Shown in pieces: positions 45,006-51,814 of a DNA stretch of 64,000 nt. This DNA is from an uncultured Pelagibacteraceae bacterium (GTDB lineage: Bacteria; Pseudomonadota; Alphaproteobacteria; Pelagibacterales; Pelagibacteraceae): contig CACFKO010000004.1 in NCBI GenBank assembly GCA_902566925.1, forward strand, positions 32,431-96,430, read 5' to 3'. Both the position numbers and the translations under genes were made by a program. How positions within the stretch are numbered: position 1 is the stretch's first letter; each line of letters starts with the position of its first letter. The notes beneath the pieces are model-generated. The model worked only from the letters and a program-made list of their open reading frames with translations, did not search any database and was not told the DNA's origin.

Positions 45006-45242
45006 TTAACTCCATTCAAATTCTAGTTTACCTTTTGGCCCATTAGGCCATGAAACTTTACACAATCCTGCCCCATAACCTACATGAAAAATTTTAAAAG
45101 AGTCTCCTGTTTCTTTTTCATGTCTGTCTGGTTTCAAGTACCATGGCGGAGTATCATATTTTACTACATTTTGTTCAAACCTACTTCTAGTGACTTTTAC
45201 TCTACCATCGTGTGTTGGTTCATTTTGATAACCGCCGGGCAT
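45006..45242 (-). CDS. Hypothetical protein after the tmRNA locus
   Basis: This 78-aa protein has a hydrophilic N-terminus (MPGGYQNEPTHDGRVKVTRS) and a C-terminal half rich in aromatic and glycine residues (KIFHVGYGAGLCKVSWPNGP). The ATG at 45242 has AGGAAAA upstream. It directly follows the tmRNA coding piece, and its stop lies one base before the SNase gene start. Nothing is recognised. Confidence 0.5.
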   Translation of the reverse strand: MPGGYQNEPTHDGRVKVTRSRFEQNVVKYDTPPWYLKPDRHEKETGDSFKIFHVGYGAGLCKVSWPNGPKGKLEFEWS

Positions 45243-45257
45243 TTTTCCTTTCTAGTT

Positions 45258-45452
45258 TAGCGAGGTGTGCTTCTGTTCCCAAGTGACACCCCCAACTCGG
45301 CTATCGGTTACGCAGCTAGTGCGTAATATTCCGATGCAGAAATATAATCGTTATTATCTGCGATTATGTTTAATTGGACTTTTTTACAACTGTACCTATG
45401 TTGGATACCTCCCCAACTGCCGTCACAATCAATCGAATTCCCTGACATCCCC
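45258..45452 (-). ncRNA. tmRNA coding piece with the mRNA-like domain
   Basis: It begins GGGGATGTCAGGGAATTCGA at 45452, then has a GTTGG...CCAAC hairpin, a resume-codon region ending AATCGCA, and the tag frame. A downstream helix pairs GGTGT (45290-45286) with ACACC near 45268-45264, flanked by CGAG and CTCG. The 3' end is placed near 45258 by that helix; it may be off by some nucleotides. Confidence 0.75.
45308..45361 (-). CDS. tmRNA proteolysis tag reading frame
   Basis: From the resume codon GCA at 45361 the frame reads ADNNDYISASEYYALAA, then stops at TAA (45310-45308). The tag starts with Ala-Asp and ends with Ala-Leu-Ala-Ala, the usual ClpXP/ClpAP recognition tail. The bases before the resume codon, AATC, match the usual tmRNA -4 to -1 context. 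At 17 residues it is longer than E. coli's 10 but within the range of permuted tmRNAs. Confidence 0.82.
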   Translation of the reverse strand, partial: ADNNDYISASEYYALAA

Positions 45453-45453
45453 A

Positions 45454-45540
45454 TCATCCGAGCACAAAATCTAATCCCCAAATAAGTAAAATAGCAAATG
45501 CAAATATTGCAAATGCTATGGTAATTTCTTGTGCGTCCAT
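45454..45540 (-). CDS. 28-aa membrane peptide encoded inside the tmRNA intervening segment
   Basis: Between the CCA end of the acceptor piece and the GGGG start of the coding piece lies an intact frame: ATG at 45540 with TAGGAG 7 nt upstream, and TGA at 45456-45454, two bases from the coding piece. The product begins MDAQEITIAFAIFAFAILLI and ends WGLDFVLG: an acidic N-terminus and one membrane span. It occupies nearly all of the 100-nt segment that is normally excised. Nothing is recognised; whether it is translated is unknown. Confidence 0.55.
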   Translation of the reverse strand: MDAQEITIAFAIFAFAILLIWGLDFVLG

Positions 45541-45552
45541 CTGATGCTCCTA

Positions 45553-45606
45553 TGGTGGAGATGGGCGGAGTCGAACCGCCGTCTTAACTGCTATCCAATT
45601 GCATCA
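45553..45606 (-). ncRNA. tmRNA acceptor piece (T-arm, 3' acceptor strand, encoded CCA)
   Basis: The acceptor piece ends in GGCGGTTCGACTCCGCC, then CATCTCCACCA. The T-loop TTCGACT and 5-bp T-stem are canonical. No tRNA 5' half (acceptor strand, D- and anticodon arms) precedes it, so it is not an ordinary tRNA. The 5' boundary is uncertain; the preceding 25 nt (AATTGGATAGCAGTTAAGA) should include one side of helix P2. Confidence 0.78.
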
Positions 45607-45612
45607 TCAGTA

Positions 45613-46266
45613 TCATGAATATTTAGTAATAACTTGTTTCAGTGGTGACATCCACCGATTTTTTGTCTCTCTGAACAGCAGTGGTTCGTCATTTTCTACT
45701 GCCATGATTATCACGATATTGTTTAGGGCAGTACCAGTAAGTTCCTCATAAGCGTGTGCATAAAAGGCACCTTGCATGAAGTATGCGTGACACATCTCCC
45801 AATTTTTGGGTTTACGAGAAGTCTTGTAGTCAATGACTGACAAGTTTCCGTCAAACTCAGCTATAAGATCTGTTCTACCGGCCAGACCTAGTTCATCAGA
45901 ATATAATGCACCTTCAACAACATGAACATTATCTATTCTATCCAAAAAAGGTACAATTGAATTGAACATATCAATTGCATCTGGTAACTCACCTTCTAAT
46001 ATCCCGACTTGGTTCTGGATATACGACTCACAGATATTATGTACGCGGGTTCCACGCGATGAGGCCTGTCTACTAATTTTGTTGGCCTCGGCTTCTCCAA
46101 CCCTTGCTCTCCATTTACTAATTCCAGCCGCGGAGAGATGAGAGAGTAACGAGGTGATACTAATGTACTTATCGCCTTTAGGAGTGACATAGTGCCTCTT
46201 TCCATTAATGTTTTCAGTTGGTAGATCTTGTAATTCAATGCCTACATGATTAAAATCTTTATTCAT
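45613..46266 (-). CDS. PD-(D/E)XK exonuclease, RecB/Cas4-like
   Basis: This 217-aa protein carries the PD-(D/E)XK core: Glu118 (VVEGALYSDELGLAG), Asp133 in GRTDLIAEF and Asp146-x-Lys148 in LSVIDYKTS, followed by Gln-Tyr-type helix residues (YFMQGAFYAHAYEELTGTAL). An upstream helix has RGTRVHNICESYIQ, with the His76 found in RecB-family nucleases. It is likely a DNA exonuclease for recombination or host DNA breakdown. There is no iron-sulfur cysteine cluster (only Cys79 and Cys158), unlike Cas4. The stop is directly next to the tmRNA acceptor piece. Confidence 0.78.
   Translation of the reverse strand: MNKDFNHVGIELQDLPTENINGKRHYVTPKGDKYISITSLLSHLSAAGISKWRARVGEAEANKISRQASSRGTRVHNICESYIQNQVGILEGELPDAIDMFNSIVPFLDRIDNVHVVEGALYSDELGLAGRTDLIAEFDGNLSVIDYKTSRKPKNWEMCHAYFMQGAFYAHAYEELTGTALNNIVIIMAVENDEPLLFRETKNRWMSPLKQVITKYS
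45620..45626 (-). promoter_or_regulatory. Candidate late box CTAAATA before the tmRNA
   Basis: CTAAATA on the minus strand lies just inside the 3' end of the RecB-like nuclease gene and about 20 nt before the acceptor piece. It would place transcription start close to the tmRNA's 5' boundary. Confidence 0.35.
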
Positions 46267-46272
46267 AAAAGT

Positions 46273-46659
46273 TTATTTTTCACCATTCCTTATCATAATT
46301 CCCGCCTCAACTTCCATGATACATTGAGGTAAAACATTACTTGTGATGTAATCAAACTTTTTAATACTCTCAGGAGTCTTACCTTCTGCTTCATGAAATG
46401 GTATTGAATGTCTTACTGAATCAATTACACACCCACAAACTGCTCGTATGTCATCAGGCCACATTCCTTCTGCGAGAGATTGGTTCTGTTCTACAGTTTC
46501 CCAACATCCTTGAATAAAACCATAAAGATATGTTGATGGATACCAATATGGAGCTTTACTATCTGGATGAGCAAATGCATCTCTTTTCCATACTATAATT
46601 GACATAACAAAGATAAAAACAACGGCAGTTATAGTCAAGGCAATATTATGTTGTTTCAC
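46273..46659 (-). CDS. Membrane-anchored protein with conserved cysteines, unknown function
   Basis: This 128-aa protein has a membrane span at residues 6-24 (IALTITAVVFIFVMSIIVWK), probably an uncleaved signal anchor. The outside part has four cysteines (WCxETVEQ-type CWE, CGC, QC), including the pair in RAVCGCVIDSVRH. The arrangement suggests a periplasmic, possibly disulfide-bonded domain. It overlaps the Rieske-like gene by 4 nt (ATGA-type), so it may act together with it. Not recognised. Confidence 0.55.
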   Translation of the reverse strand: MKQHNIALTITAVVFIFVMSIIVWKRDAFAHPDSKAPYWYPSTYLYGFIQGCWETVEQNQSLAEGMWPDDIRAVCGCVIDSVRHSIPFHEAEGKTPESIKKFDYITSNVLPQCIMEVEAGIMIRNGEK

Positions 46660-47771
46660 GCAACCAGCCTCTTAACTACTTCTGGATAAACTTCATCTGG
46701 GTTAGCTGGATTCATATCCATCCACTTACCCCACTCATCGTAATAATGCCTCATACCAACCTCATCATGAATCGTATTGTTCTCATGTCTTCCATGAAGG
46801 ATTCGTCTTTCTTCAGCATGACCATGCATTGATCCTTGTTGTGTGGTCACTGCAAGTAGATCCTCATGCAGATTTCTACCGAAGGGGCCCCAGATAGAAT
46901 TATGGTGCCGTTGACGAATCAATCTCTCTTCTGGTGTATCTGACTTCAGACCCAATCCACGAAACTCAATCATTACCTTGTCTGGACTCAATGGAGTCAT
47001 GACATCTACACGCAATGCTGATCCTCTTAAATTGAAGTTAATGCCAGGAAACATATCAATCATTTCCCAATGGTTTGTTGGTAGATGAGGAAAGGACAAT
47101 TCCTCTCTCGACTCAAAACCTTCGTATTGATCGTACTGAACTTCAAATGAACCAACATTGACATGGCCGTTATTGAAGCACTTATTTTCTCTGGCAAAGT
47201 ACGAGTCGTTGAATCCTGTAATCCTATTGTGGTAGTGAAGATAATCATGGTAAAACTCCGAATTTGTATCATGCCATAATTTATAGTTACAAGGAATTAT
47301 TGCCTTGTGGTAATGAAACACATCCAATGGCTCTGCGTTGAGTGATTCTTTCATACAATCAAAGGAACCATCCACCCACTCTTCTATGCTTGGTGGATTG
47401 TCATTGAGTGTAACCCATACAAAACCACCAAACTTAACATCACAATGAAGATGGTCTGGTATATCTCTAAATCCTACTTCCAGCTCTATTTTTCCACTAG
47501 GTCTTCTCTCTGAGGTATTCGCAAGTGCATGAACCATATCATCTTTATCTCTGACTACCATGACAGGCACACCAGCAATAGTTGTCGTTCTGAATCTATA
47601 TGGTTCTGATACTTCAGACTCATGACAAACAGGAACCCAGACCTTACTGAAGATTTTCTTCATCTCCTGTTTGAAGATCTTTTCGTCTGAATAAATTTTA
47701 CTACTTACATATTCTCCAGCCTTTAACTGGCCAGGAACTTGTTTCCATTTAGTATGGTTCCTTGCGGGCAT
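46656..47771 (-). CDS. Rieske-type oxygenase alpha-subunit relative that lacks the Rieske cluster motif
   Basis: This 371-aa protein follows aromatic-ring-hydroxylating/quaternary-amine oxygenases: FSKVWVPVCHESEVSEPYRF, TIAGVPVMVVRDKDDMVHAL and GGFVWVTLN. But between ALANTSERRP (about residue 88) and KFGGFVWV (113) the CxH and CxxH cluster motifs and their roughly 35 intervening residues are missing. The catalytic domain is better kept: NYKLWHDTNSEFYHDYLHYH (162-181) carries His175 with a second His at 179 or 181, and HEDLLAVTTQQ has Asp304. The second His spacing is irregular (usual H-x4-H). No frameshift is seen. It may be a non-heme iron protein with a new electron donor, or a non-catalytic relative. 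Confidence 0.72.
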   Translation of the reverse strand: MPARNHTKWKQVPGQLKAGEYVSSKIYSDEKIFKQEMKKIFSKVWVPVCHESEVSEPYRFRTTTIAGVPVMVVRDKDDMVHALANTSERRPSGKIELEVGFRDIPDHLHCDVKFGGFVWVTLNDNPPSIEEWVDGSFDCMKESLNAEPLDVFHYHKAIIPCNYKLWHDTNSEFYHDYLHYHNRITGFNDSYFARENKCFNNGHVNVGSFEVQYDQYEGFESREELSFPHLPTNHWEMIDMFPGINFNLRGSALRVDVMTPLSPDKVMIEFRGLGLKSDTPEERLIRQRHHNSIWGPFGRNLHEDLLAVTTQQGSMHGHAEERRILHGRHENNTIHDEVGMRHYYDEWGKWMDMNPANPDEVYPEVVKRLVA

Positions 47772-47780
47772 GAAAACTCC

Positions 47781-48041
47781 TTAATGGCTCCAACTCATAG
47801 TTGCCTTTGGTTGATTTTTCTTTATCTCTTTTAGTTTATCAGTCATCCAACTTGGCGGTTTTTTCTTATGGCCAGGAGATGAAATATTATCATAGGCAAA
47901 AAGTGGAGCTCCGACTACTTGACGAATATCTCCATCATTACATTCCATACATCTACCCTCTGGAACTTTTCTATTTGCTATGGTTTGAAATTCTTCAAAA
48001 GTATAACCACAATTATCACATCTATAATCATACGTTGGCAT
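47781..48041 (-). CDS. FmdB-family zinc-ribbon protein
   Basis: This 86-aa protein starts MPTYDYRCDNCGYTFEEFQT, the exact FmdB/regulatory zinc-ribbon opening, with Cys8-x2-Cys11 and Cys31-x2-Cys34 (GRCMECNDG). The segment DGDIRQVVGAPLFAYD follows the second pair, as in the family. The C-terminal third is Lys/Pro-rich. Such proteins are small and common in bacteria and phages, with no firm biochemical role. It lies 9 nt after the 176-aa gene start region and overlaps that gene's end by 14 nt. Confidence 0.78.
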   Translation of the reverse strand: MPTYDYRCDNCGYTFEEFQTIANRKVPEGRCMECNDGDIRQVVGAPLFAYDNISSPGHKKKPPSWMTDKLKEIKKNQPKATMSWSH

Positions 48042-48558
48042 ATTTTATCCCTTCATTAAACCAATTTGGTTGTCCAGTAAATTTCCATACAGCAAACTTA
48101 CTTTTTTCATTTATGTAGTAGTTTCTGTAAGCCTCAACCACATCATTTTCATCTTTACAGTACTCTGGCATACATTGAGGTGGATCTTTCCAGCCATTAT
48201 CCTCAATATTTTTTGGTGCAGTCTCTAAAAGTTTACCAAGTTTTTCCCATGACTTGTGAACTTTAAATGTATCGTTAGTATCTGATATCAATCCATATCG
48301 TATACTGTATTCTGCACTCAACATTCTGAACAATCGGAACAACCAATCATAATGTTGACTAGATGATCTAGTCCAGATGGTGCTTGGATGATTCTTGTGT
48401 GCAATTTTGTAAAGATCTGGATGGGCATCATCACCATCAAGAACTCTATGTGCAGAAGATAATAGTTGGGCATATTCCAGTATCATCTTTACACAATGTT
48501 TATCACAATGCATTTCTGCAGCTGTGTCTGGTTTTCTATCCAAAAAAAATATATTCAT
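48028..48558 (-). CDS. Conserved phage protein of unknown function (HCDKHxVKMILEYAQ family)
   Basis: This 176-aa protein has the N-terminal pattern MNIFFLDRKPDTAAEMHCDK, followed by HCVKMILEYAQLLSSAHRVL. I know it as a widespread, unnamed protein of marine T4-like phages. Further features are HKNHPSTIWTRSSSQHYDWL and YCKDENDVVEAYRNYYINEK, then FAVWKFTGQPNWF. The conserved Cys-Asp-Lys-His and later His residues could bind metal. It sits directly behind the promoter at 48586-48614 and is the first gene of that unit. The start is the ATG at 48558. Confidence 0.62.
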   Translation of the reverse strand: MNIFFLDRKPDTAAEMHCDKHCVKMILEYAQLLSSAHRVLDGDDAHPDLYKIAHKNHPSTIWTRSSSQHYDWLFRLFRMLSAEYSIRYGLISDTNDTFKVHKSWEKLGKLLETAPKNIEDNGWKDPPQCMPEYCKDENDVVEAYRNYYINEKSKFAVWKFTGQPNWFNEGIKYANV

Positions 48559-48585
48559 AATATAATTTATTAAAGGTTTAATATT

Positions 48586-48614
48586 ATTATACTGAATTTT
48601 TATTGATTTGTCAA
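48586..48614 (-). promoter_or_regulatory. Consensus sigma70-type promoter
   Basis: On the minus strand, TTGACA (48614-48609) and TATAAT (48591-48586) are both perfect, with a 17-nt spacer. The start codon of the gene at 48558 follows 28 nt after the -10. It separates that gene from the SleB-type endolysin upstream. Confidence 0.8.
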
Positions 48615-48615
48615 A

Positions 48616-49188
48616 TTACAGATTAAAATTGCCCCTCTTCTTATAAAAGATATGAGTATCAATCTTAACTAACTTTTTCTTTTGATATGCCCAACGTGGA
48701 GCATCAATGTAATCAGCATGGTAATGAGTTGAACCATCCGTTATATCTATCAAACTTGGTGTACGAATAACATATTCTGCTATAGCTTGTGAATCTCTCC
48801 ATGCTGGGGTTTCTCTTGGTTCATCTCCTTTGCCGTCGCAGTACCAGCTAAATTGGCATCTGTCTCTTACAGGAAATCCATTTGGATGATGTTTACCTTC
48901 ATACACTACATCACATATTGTATCTGGATAACTAGATGACTTTACTCTATTCATAGTCACCTGTGCTACTGCTAATTTTCCAGCAGTCGATTCCACTGCT
49001 GCTTCAAAGTAAATATTTTTTGACATACAATTTAATTCTTGTGGATCTATCCTCAACTCAGCTGTAGTTTTTATATCTTGTATTTTTGCTGTCTCAGGGG
49101 GATAAACCCAAACTTTATTAATAGAGCCTGAATTCAAGATAGTTGACCATAGCGTAAGAAGCCCTATAAGTGAAATGAATAATTTCAT
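48616..49188 (-). CDS. SleB-type cell wall hydrolase, likely endolysin
   Basis: This 190-aa protein has an N-terminal hydrophobic signal (LFISLIGLLTLWSTILN, residues 3-19) and a Hydrolase_2/SleB domain. It shows CMSKNIYFEAAVESTAGKLA (Glu62 and Glu66 match the family's YFEARGE), VAQVTMNRVKSSSYPDTICD, CQFSWYCDGK, AWRDSQAIAEY and THYHADYIDAPRWA, the family order. It cuts peptidoglycan glycan strands. The signal suggests secretion through the host Sec system (signal-arrest type), without absolute need for a holin. A two-span candidate holin lies in the Fe-S gene group. SD not obvious. Confidence 0.82.
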   Translation of the reverse strand: MKLFISLIGLLTLWSTILNSGSINKVWVYPPETAKIQDIKTTAELRIDPQELNCMSKNIYFEAAVESTAGKLAVAQVTMNRVKSSSYPDTICDVVYEGKHHPNGFPVRDRCQFSWYCDGKGDEPRETPAWRDSQAIAEYVIRTPSLIDITDGSTHYHADYIDAPRWAYQKKKLVKIDTHIFYKKRGNFNL

Positions 49189-49238
49189 ATTCCTCTTTTA
49201 GTGATGTTGATTTAAGCACAATAGTCGCTTACTTAAAT

Positions 49239-49553
49239 TTAAATAGGAGAGATCCTACCACTGCGGGGGGCTCTGGCTACACCGCCAGTCTCAAGTTTGA
49301 CGAAAAATAAGGAGTAATCAAAATCAGAGTACCATGTATATCCACCTAATGTGGTAGAAAATTTAGACATGGTAGAATCCCAATCCATTGTAAATTGAAA
49401 ATTATTTTCCTTAGCAAGAACAACCGTGCATTGTGACGGCTTTCCACCCTTCATTTTCAATTGTCGCAGTTCAGCTTCTACAGTTGCTTTTACTCCATCT
49501 GTAGTAACTTTGGTTAAATTGACTATTCTCTCTTCTAATCTTTTTACAATCAT
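49239..49553 (-). CDS. Hypothetical small protein
   Basis: This 104-aa protein opens VKRLEERIVNLTKVTTDGVK, with a central beta-like stretch (CTVVLAKENNFQFTMDWDST). A Gly/Tyr/Trp-rich segment (FSTTLGGYTWYSDFDYSLFF) follows. It overlaps the start of the DUF6433-like gene by 4 nt (ATGA). No domain is recognised. Confidence 0.5.
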   Translation of the reverse strand: MIVKRLEERIVNLTKVTTDGVKATVEAELRQLKMKGGKPSQCTVVLAKENNFQFTMDWDSTMSKFSTTLGGYTWYSDFDYSLFFVKLETGGVARAPRSGRISPI

Positions 49554-49975
49554 GGTAGTAAGTTAGGATAAATTTCTTTTACTAGGTTATAAGTTAGTCC
49601 TCTGCATTTTATCTTTTTATCCTTCACTTGCAGAAGAAGTTCTACTTCAGAAGGATGTATACCTTCTAAAATTTCTGTGAAGATTGTTTCTCTTTTCATA
49701 TTACTCAAATTTTTGGGAGATTGGCCTTCCACAAACAAATACAACTTCCTAATATGATACTGTAGGTAAGTTGGATTTGGTTCGTCAGCGTCTCCTTGAA
49801 ATTTAGCTATTGGGGGTTTTCCCGGCGGTAAGAGAAACTTTATGTTTGGATCGAATGCTGCCTTCAATAGTTGTTGAAGTGCAAACGAATCATGTTTTAA
49901 TATTATCTCTTTCTTTTGTTTTTTAGTAGATGCCTTTGCAATCTCACTAAAAATTAGTGGTAAACTTGTTGCCAT
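49550..49975 (-). CDS. Conserved T4-like phage protein (DUF6433-like)
   Basis: This 141-aa protein matches a T4-like marine phage family that I know only as a DUF. Its hallmarks are SLPLIFSEIAKASTKKQKKE, LQQLLKAAFDPNIKFLLPPG, LYLFVEG and FTEILEGIHPSEVELLLQVK. It ends DKKIKCRGLTYNLVKEIYPN. Function is not known. It starts 3 nt before the next gene end (49978) and so belongs to the RNase H unit. Confidence 0.68.
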   Translation of the reverse strand: MATSLPLIFSEIAKASTKKQKKEIILKHDSFALQQLLKAAFDPNIKFLLPPGKPPIAKFQGDADEPNPTYLQYHIRKLYLFVEGQSPKNLSNMKRETIFTEILEGIHPSEVELLLQVKDKKIKCRGLTYNLVKEIYPNLLP

Positions 49976-49977
49976 AA

Positions 49978-50817
49978 TTAAAACTCTTCAATTACTTCCA
50001 TTAAATTTTTCAATTTTTTATCAACAAAATAGTTCAAGAGTTGACTTCTATCACCAACTTCTTGACTTTGATATTGATTTATTATATTTATACAAATTGA
50101 TTTTGGAGTTTCATCCAAATCTACCAGTGTTTTGTTTCTATGATAATTTCTAAGCATAGACTCATTACAAAATTCTTCTGGAAATTTGCCTCTCCACAAA
50201 TCCAATTTCTTTTTAGTTATAGGAGTTTGACGCTTACCTTCAATTATGAAAGTATCATCAGAAGATAAAATATTGGGAACACCATCACCAGTATCACCCC
50301 TAATAGTCTTATCATATAAAGATTCTACAGGATCACCCACTACAAACTTTTTCTGAAGTGGTGACCATTGTTTAACATTGTCAAACTTTTGTAATTGGAT
50401 AAAGTCTTTATCGCTAGAAACTATCAAAGTAGGTTCTTCAGATAACTCTCTAACAATAACAGCAATAATATCATCGGCCTCGGCTTCATCTACATGCATT
50501 ACTTTGTATGGAAAGTATTTTGAAATATCATCTCTCATTTCATGTAATAATTCAAAAAGAGTTTTCCAATCTGTAGCGTCTTCTTCTCTATTTTTTCTAC
50601 GATTTGCTTTATACTCAGGGAATACTTTCTTTCTCCAATTATCTTTACCATCACAACAAATAACCATTTCTCCAAACTCTTTAGAGAATTGATTACGAAA
50701 CATTCTAATTGTATTAAGTATTGTATGTCTTAAAAGGTCTTCTTCTACGACTGGCTTACCTCTACCCATAGCCATAAAAGAACCAATTACTGTTTGACTA
50801 TAATCAAGTAATATCAT
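49978..50817 (-). CDS. rnh: RNase H (T4 Rnh-like 5'-3' exonuclease)
   Basis: I start at the ATG at 50817 (279 aa), where homology to T4 Rnh begins (ILLDYSQTVIGSFMAM); a longer frame lacks it. The FEN/RNase H metal-binding acidic residues are in place: LDYSQ (Asp5), ICCDGKDNWRKKVFPEYKAN, VDEAEADDIIAV, IVSSDKDFIQLQ and RGDTGDGVPNI. The enzyme removes RNA primers during lagging-strand synthesis, next to gp32. It overlaps the glycosyltransferase by 14 nt. The basic C-terminus (VDKKLKNLMEVIEEF) is typical. Confidence 0.87.
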   Translation of the reverse strand: MILLDYSQTVIGSFMAMGRGKPVVEEDLLRHTILNTIRMFRNQFSKEFGEMVICCDGKDNWRKKVFPEYKANRRKNREEDATDWKTLFELLHEMRDDISKYFPYKVMHVDEAEADDIIAVIVRELSEEPTLIVSSDKDFIQLQKFDNVKQWSPLQKKFVVGDPVESLYDKTIRGDTGDGVPNILSSDDTFIIEGKRQTPITKKKLDLWRGKFPEEFCNESMLRNYHRNKTLVDLDETPKSICINIINQYQSQEVGDRSQLLNYFVDKKLKNLMEVIEEF

Positions 50818-51802
50818 TCTCACCCATTTCGATTCGCATTTTAATTGATTCAAGAAACTGATTCCATTGATTTATACGCATATCCCAATTGTAGAAAGTA
50901 TCAAAATAGGTTTTTTGTAAACCTAACAATGATTGAGTTTCTTCTTTCGCATAAGATTCAATAGCCTTTCCAAGAATATGTGAATGAACAGCAATGTGTT
51001 TTTCTGGATTGGGTTCATACCCATACATCCAAGCAAAGTTTGCACAAGTTTCTGGAAGAGCCCCAAGATTGGGACACACTACCATACACTTCGCACTCAT
51101 AGCTTCCATTGCTGATATACAGGCAGTCTCCATGTAAACTGATGGATATGCCATAATATGATTTTTTTGCAACTCCTCCCTAATTTGATCATTTGAGACT
51201 GTACCATGATAATTAACATCATCCATATCTTGAGCCTGTTTATACACATGACGATATTGTTCGTCCATGTGGGGCCTGTCATATATCTTAAAACTAGAAA
51301 AGATGTTCAGTTCTGCTTTCTGAACTTCTTCAGATTTATTATTTTCTTTAAGGTGCTTCCAAGCAGGAAGTAAAATTTCTAAACCGCGATGAGGTGTACT
51401 CATGTACACACATGAAATTTTGTCTTCGGGTTTTTTGTGTTCTGGAATTGGTTCTATAGCATGTTGTATAACGACTCCATGATCATAAGGAACACCAAGA
51501 TAGACACCATATTGATATTGTTGCCAATTACTGACATATATTATTTTCTCAAAATCTAACATATTTTTGTGATCTTTGAGAAATTCAACTTCTGGATCAT
51601 GTGCCAGATCATGTACCCAAAATAATCTTGGTTTATCTTCTAAATGTCTTTTACGAGAAGCAACCCATTGAAAATAATCTTTTAATTCTGGGTTAAGTCT
51701 ACTGAACAACCATTTTTGTACTAGTTCTGTTCCACCCGCAGCATTTGGTGTTTCCACTGGAGCATAATTTTCAGTTCCACTAAAGTCAATTTTTAATGTC
51801 AT
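50804..51802 (-). CDS. Glycosyltransferase, GT-B fold (GT4-like)
   Basis: I start at the ATG at 51802, since AAGGA lies 5-9 nt upstream; a TTG four codons earlier is the alternative. The 332-aa protein has AAGGTELVQKWLFSRLNPEL near the N-terminus, RLFWVHDLAHDPEVEFLKDH, IIYVSNWQQYQY and HAIEPIPE. The C-terminal domain has CVYMSTPHRGLEILLPAWKH, VNYHGTVSNDQIREEL and YPSVYMETACISAMEAMSAK. The E-x7-E motif and PxxYxE region are typical of GT4 enzymes. Acceptor and sugar are unknown; phages use such enzymes for DNA or surface glycans. Confidence 0.75.
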   Translation of the reverse strand: MTLKIDFSGTENYAPVETPNAAGGTELVQKWLFSRLNPELKDYFQWVASRKRHLEDKPRLFWVHDLAHDPEVEFLKDHKNMLDFEKIIYVSNWQQYQYGVYLGVPYDHGVVIQHAIEPIPEHKKPEDKISCVYMSTPHRGLEILLPAWKHLKENNKSEEVQKAELNIFSSFKIYDRPHMDEQYRHVYKQAQDMDDVNYHGTVSNDQIREELQKNHIMAYPSVYMETACISAMEAMSAKCMVVCPNLGALPETCANFAWMYGYEPNPEKHIAVHSHILGKAIESYAKEETQSLLGLQKTYFDTFYNWDMRINQWNQFLESIKMRIEMGENDIT

Positions 51803-51814
51803 AATATCCTTCAA

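Larger units (their letters stand above)
45258..45606 (-). ncRNA. ssrA: Circularly permuted (two-piece) tmRNA gene
   Basis: The minus strand encodes, in this order, an acceptor piece with a T-arm (GGCGG TTCGACT CCGCC, 45580-45564), CATCTCC (45563-45557) and a genomic ACCA (45556-45553). A roughly 100-nt intervening segment follows, then a coding piece that starts GGGGATG at 45452. GGGGATG pairs with CATCTCC over 7 bp including the G-U at pair 3 that tmRNA uses. Downstream comes a GGAATTCGATTG segment like tmRNA's GGATTCGA D-region. The tag frame ends ALAA. No 5' half lies upstream of the acceptor piece, where the neighbouring gene ends at 45613. tmRNA with SmpB frees stalled ribosomes and tags the peptide for proteolysis. 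Ends are approximate. The CTAAATA box at 45620-45626 could be its promoter. Confidence 0.85.

Noticed and set aside
45553..45606. An ordinary tRNA gene, because of the canonical T-arm and ACCA end
   Set aside because: No 5' acceptor strand, D-arm or anticodon arm precedes it within 75 nt; the pairing partner GGGGATG lies 100 nt downstream instead, with a tag frame ending ALAA. tmRNA explains everything.
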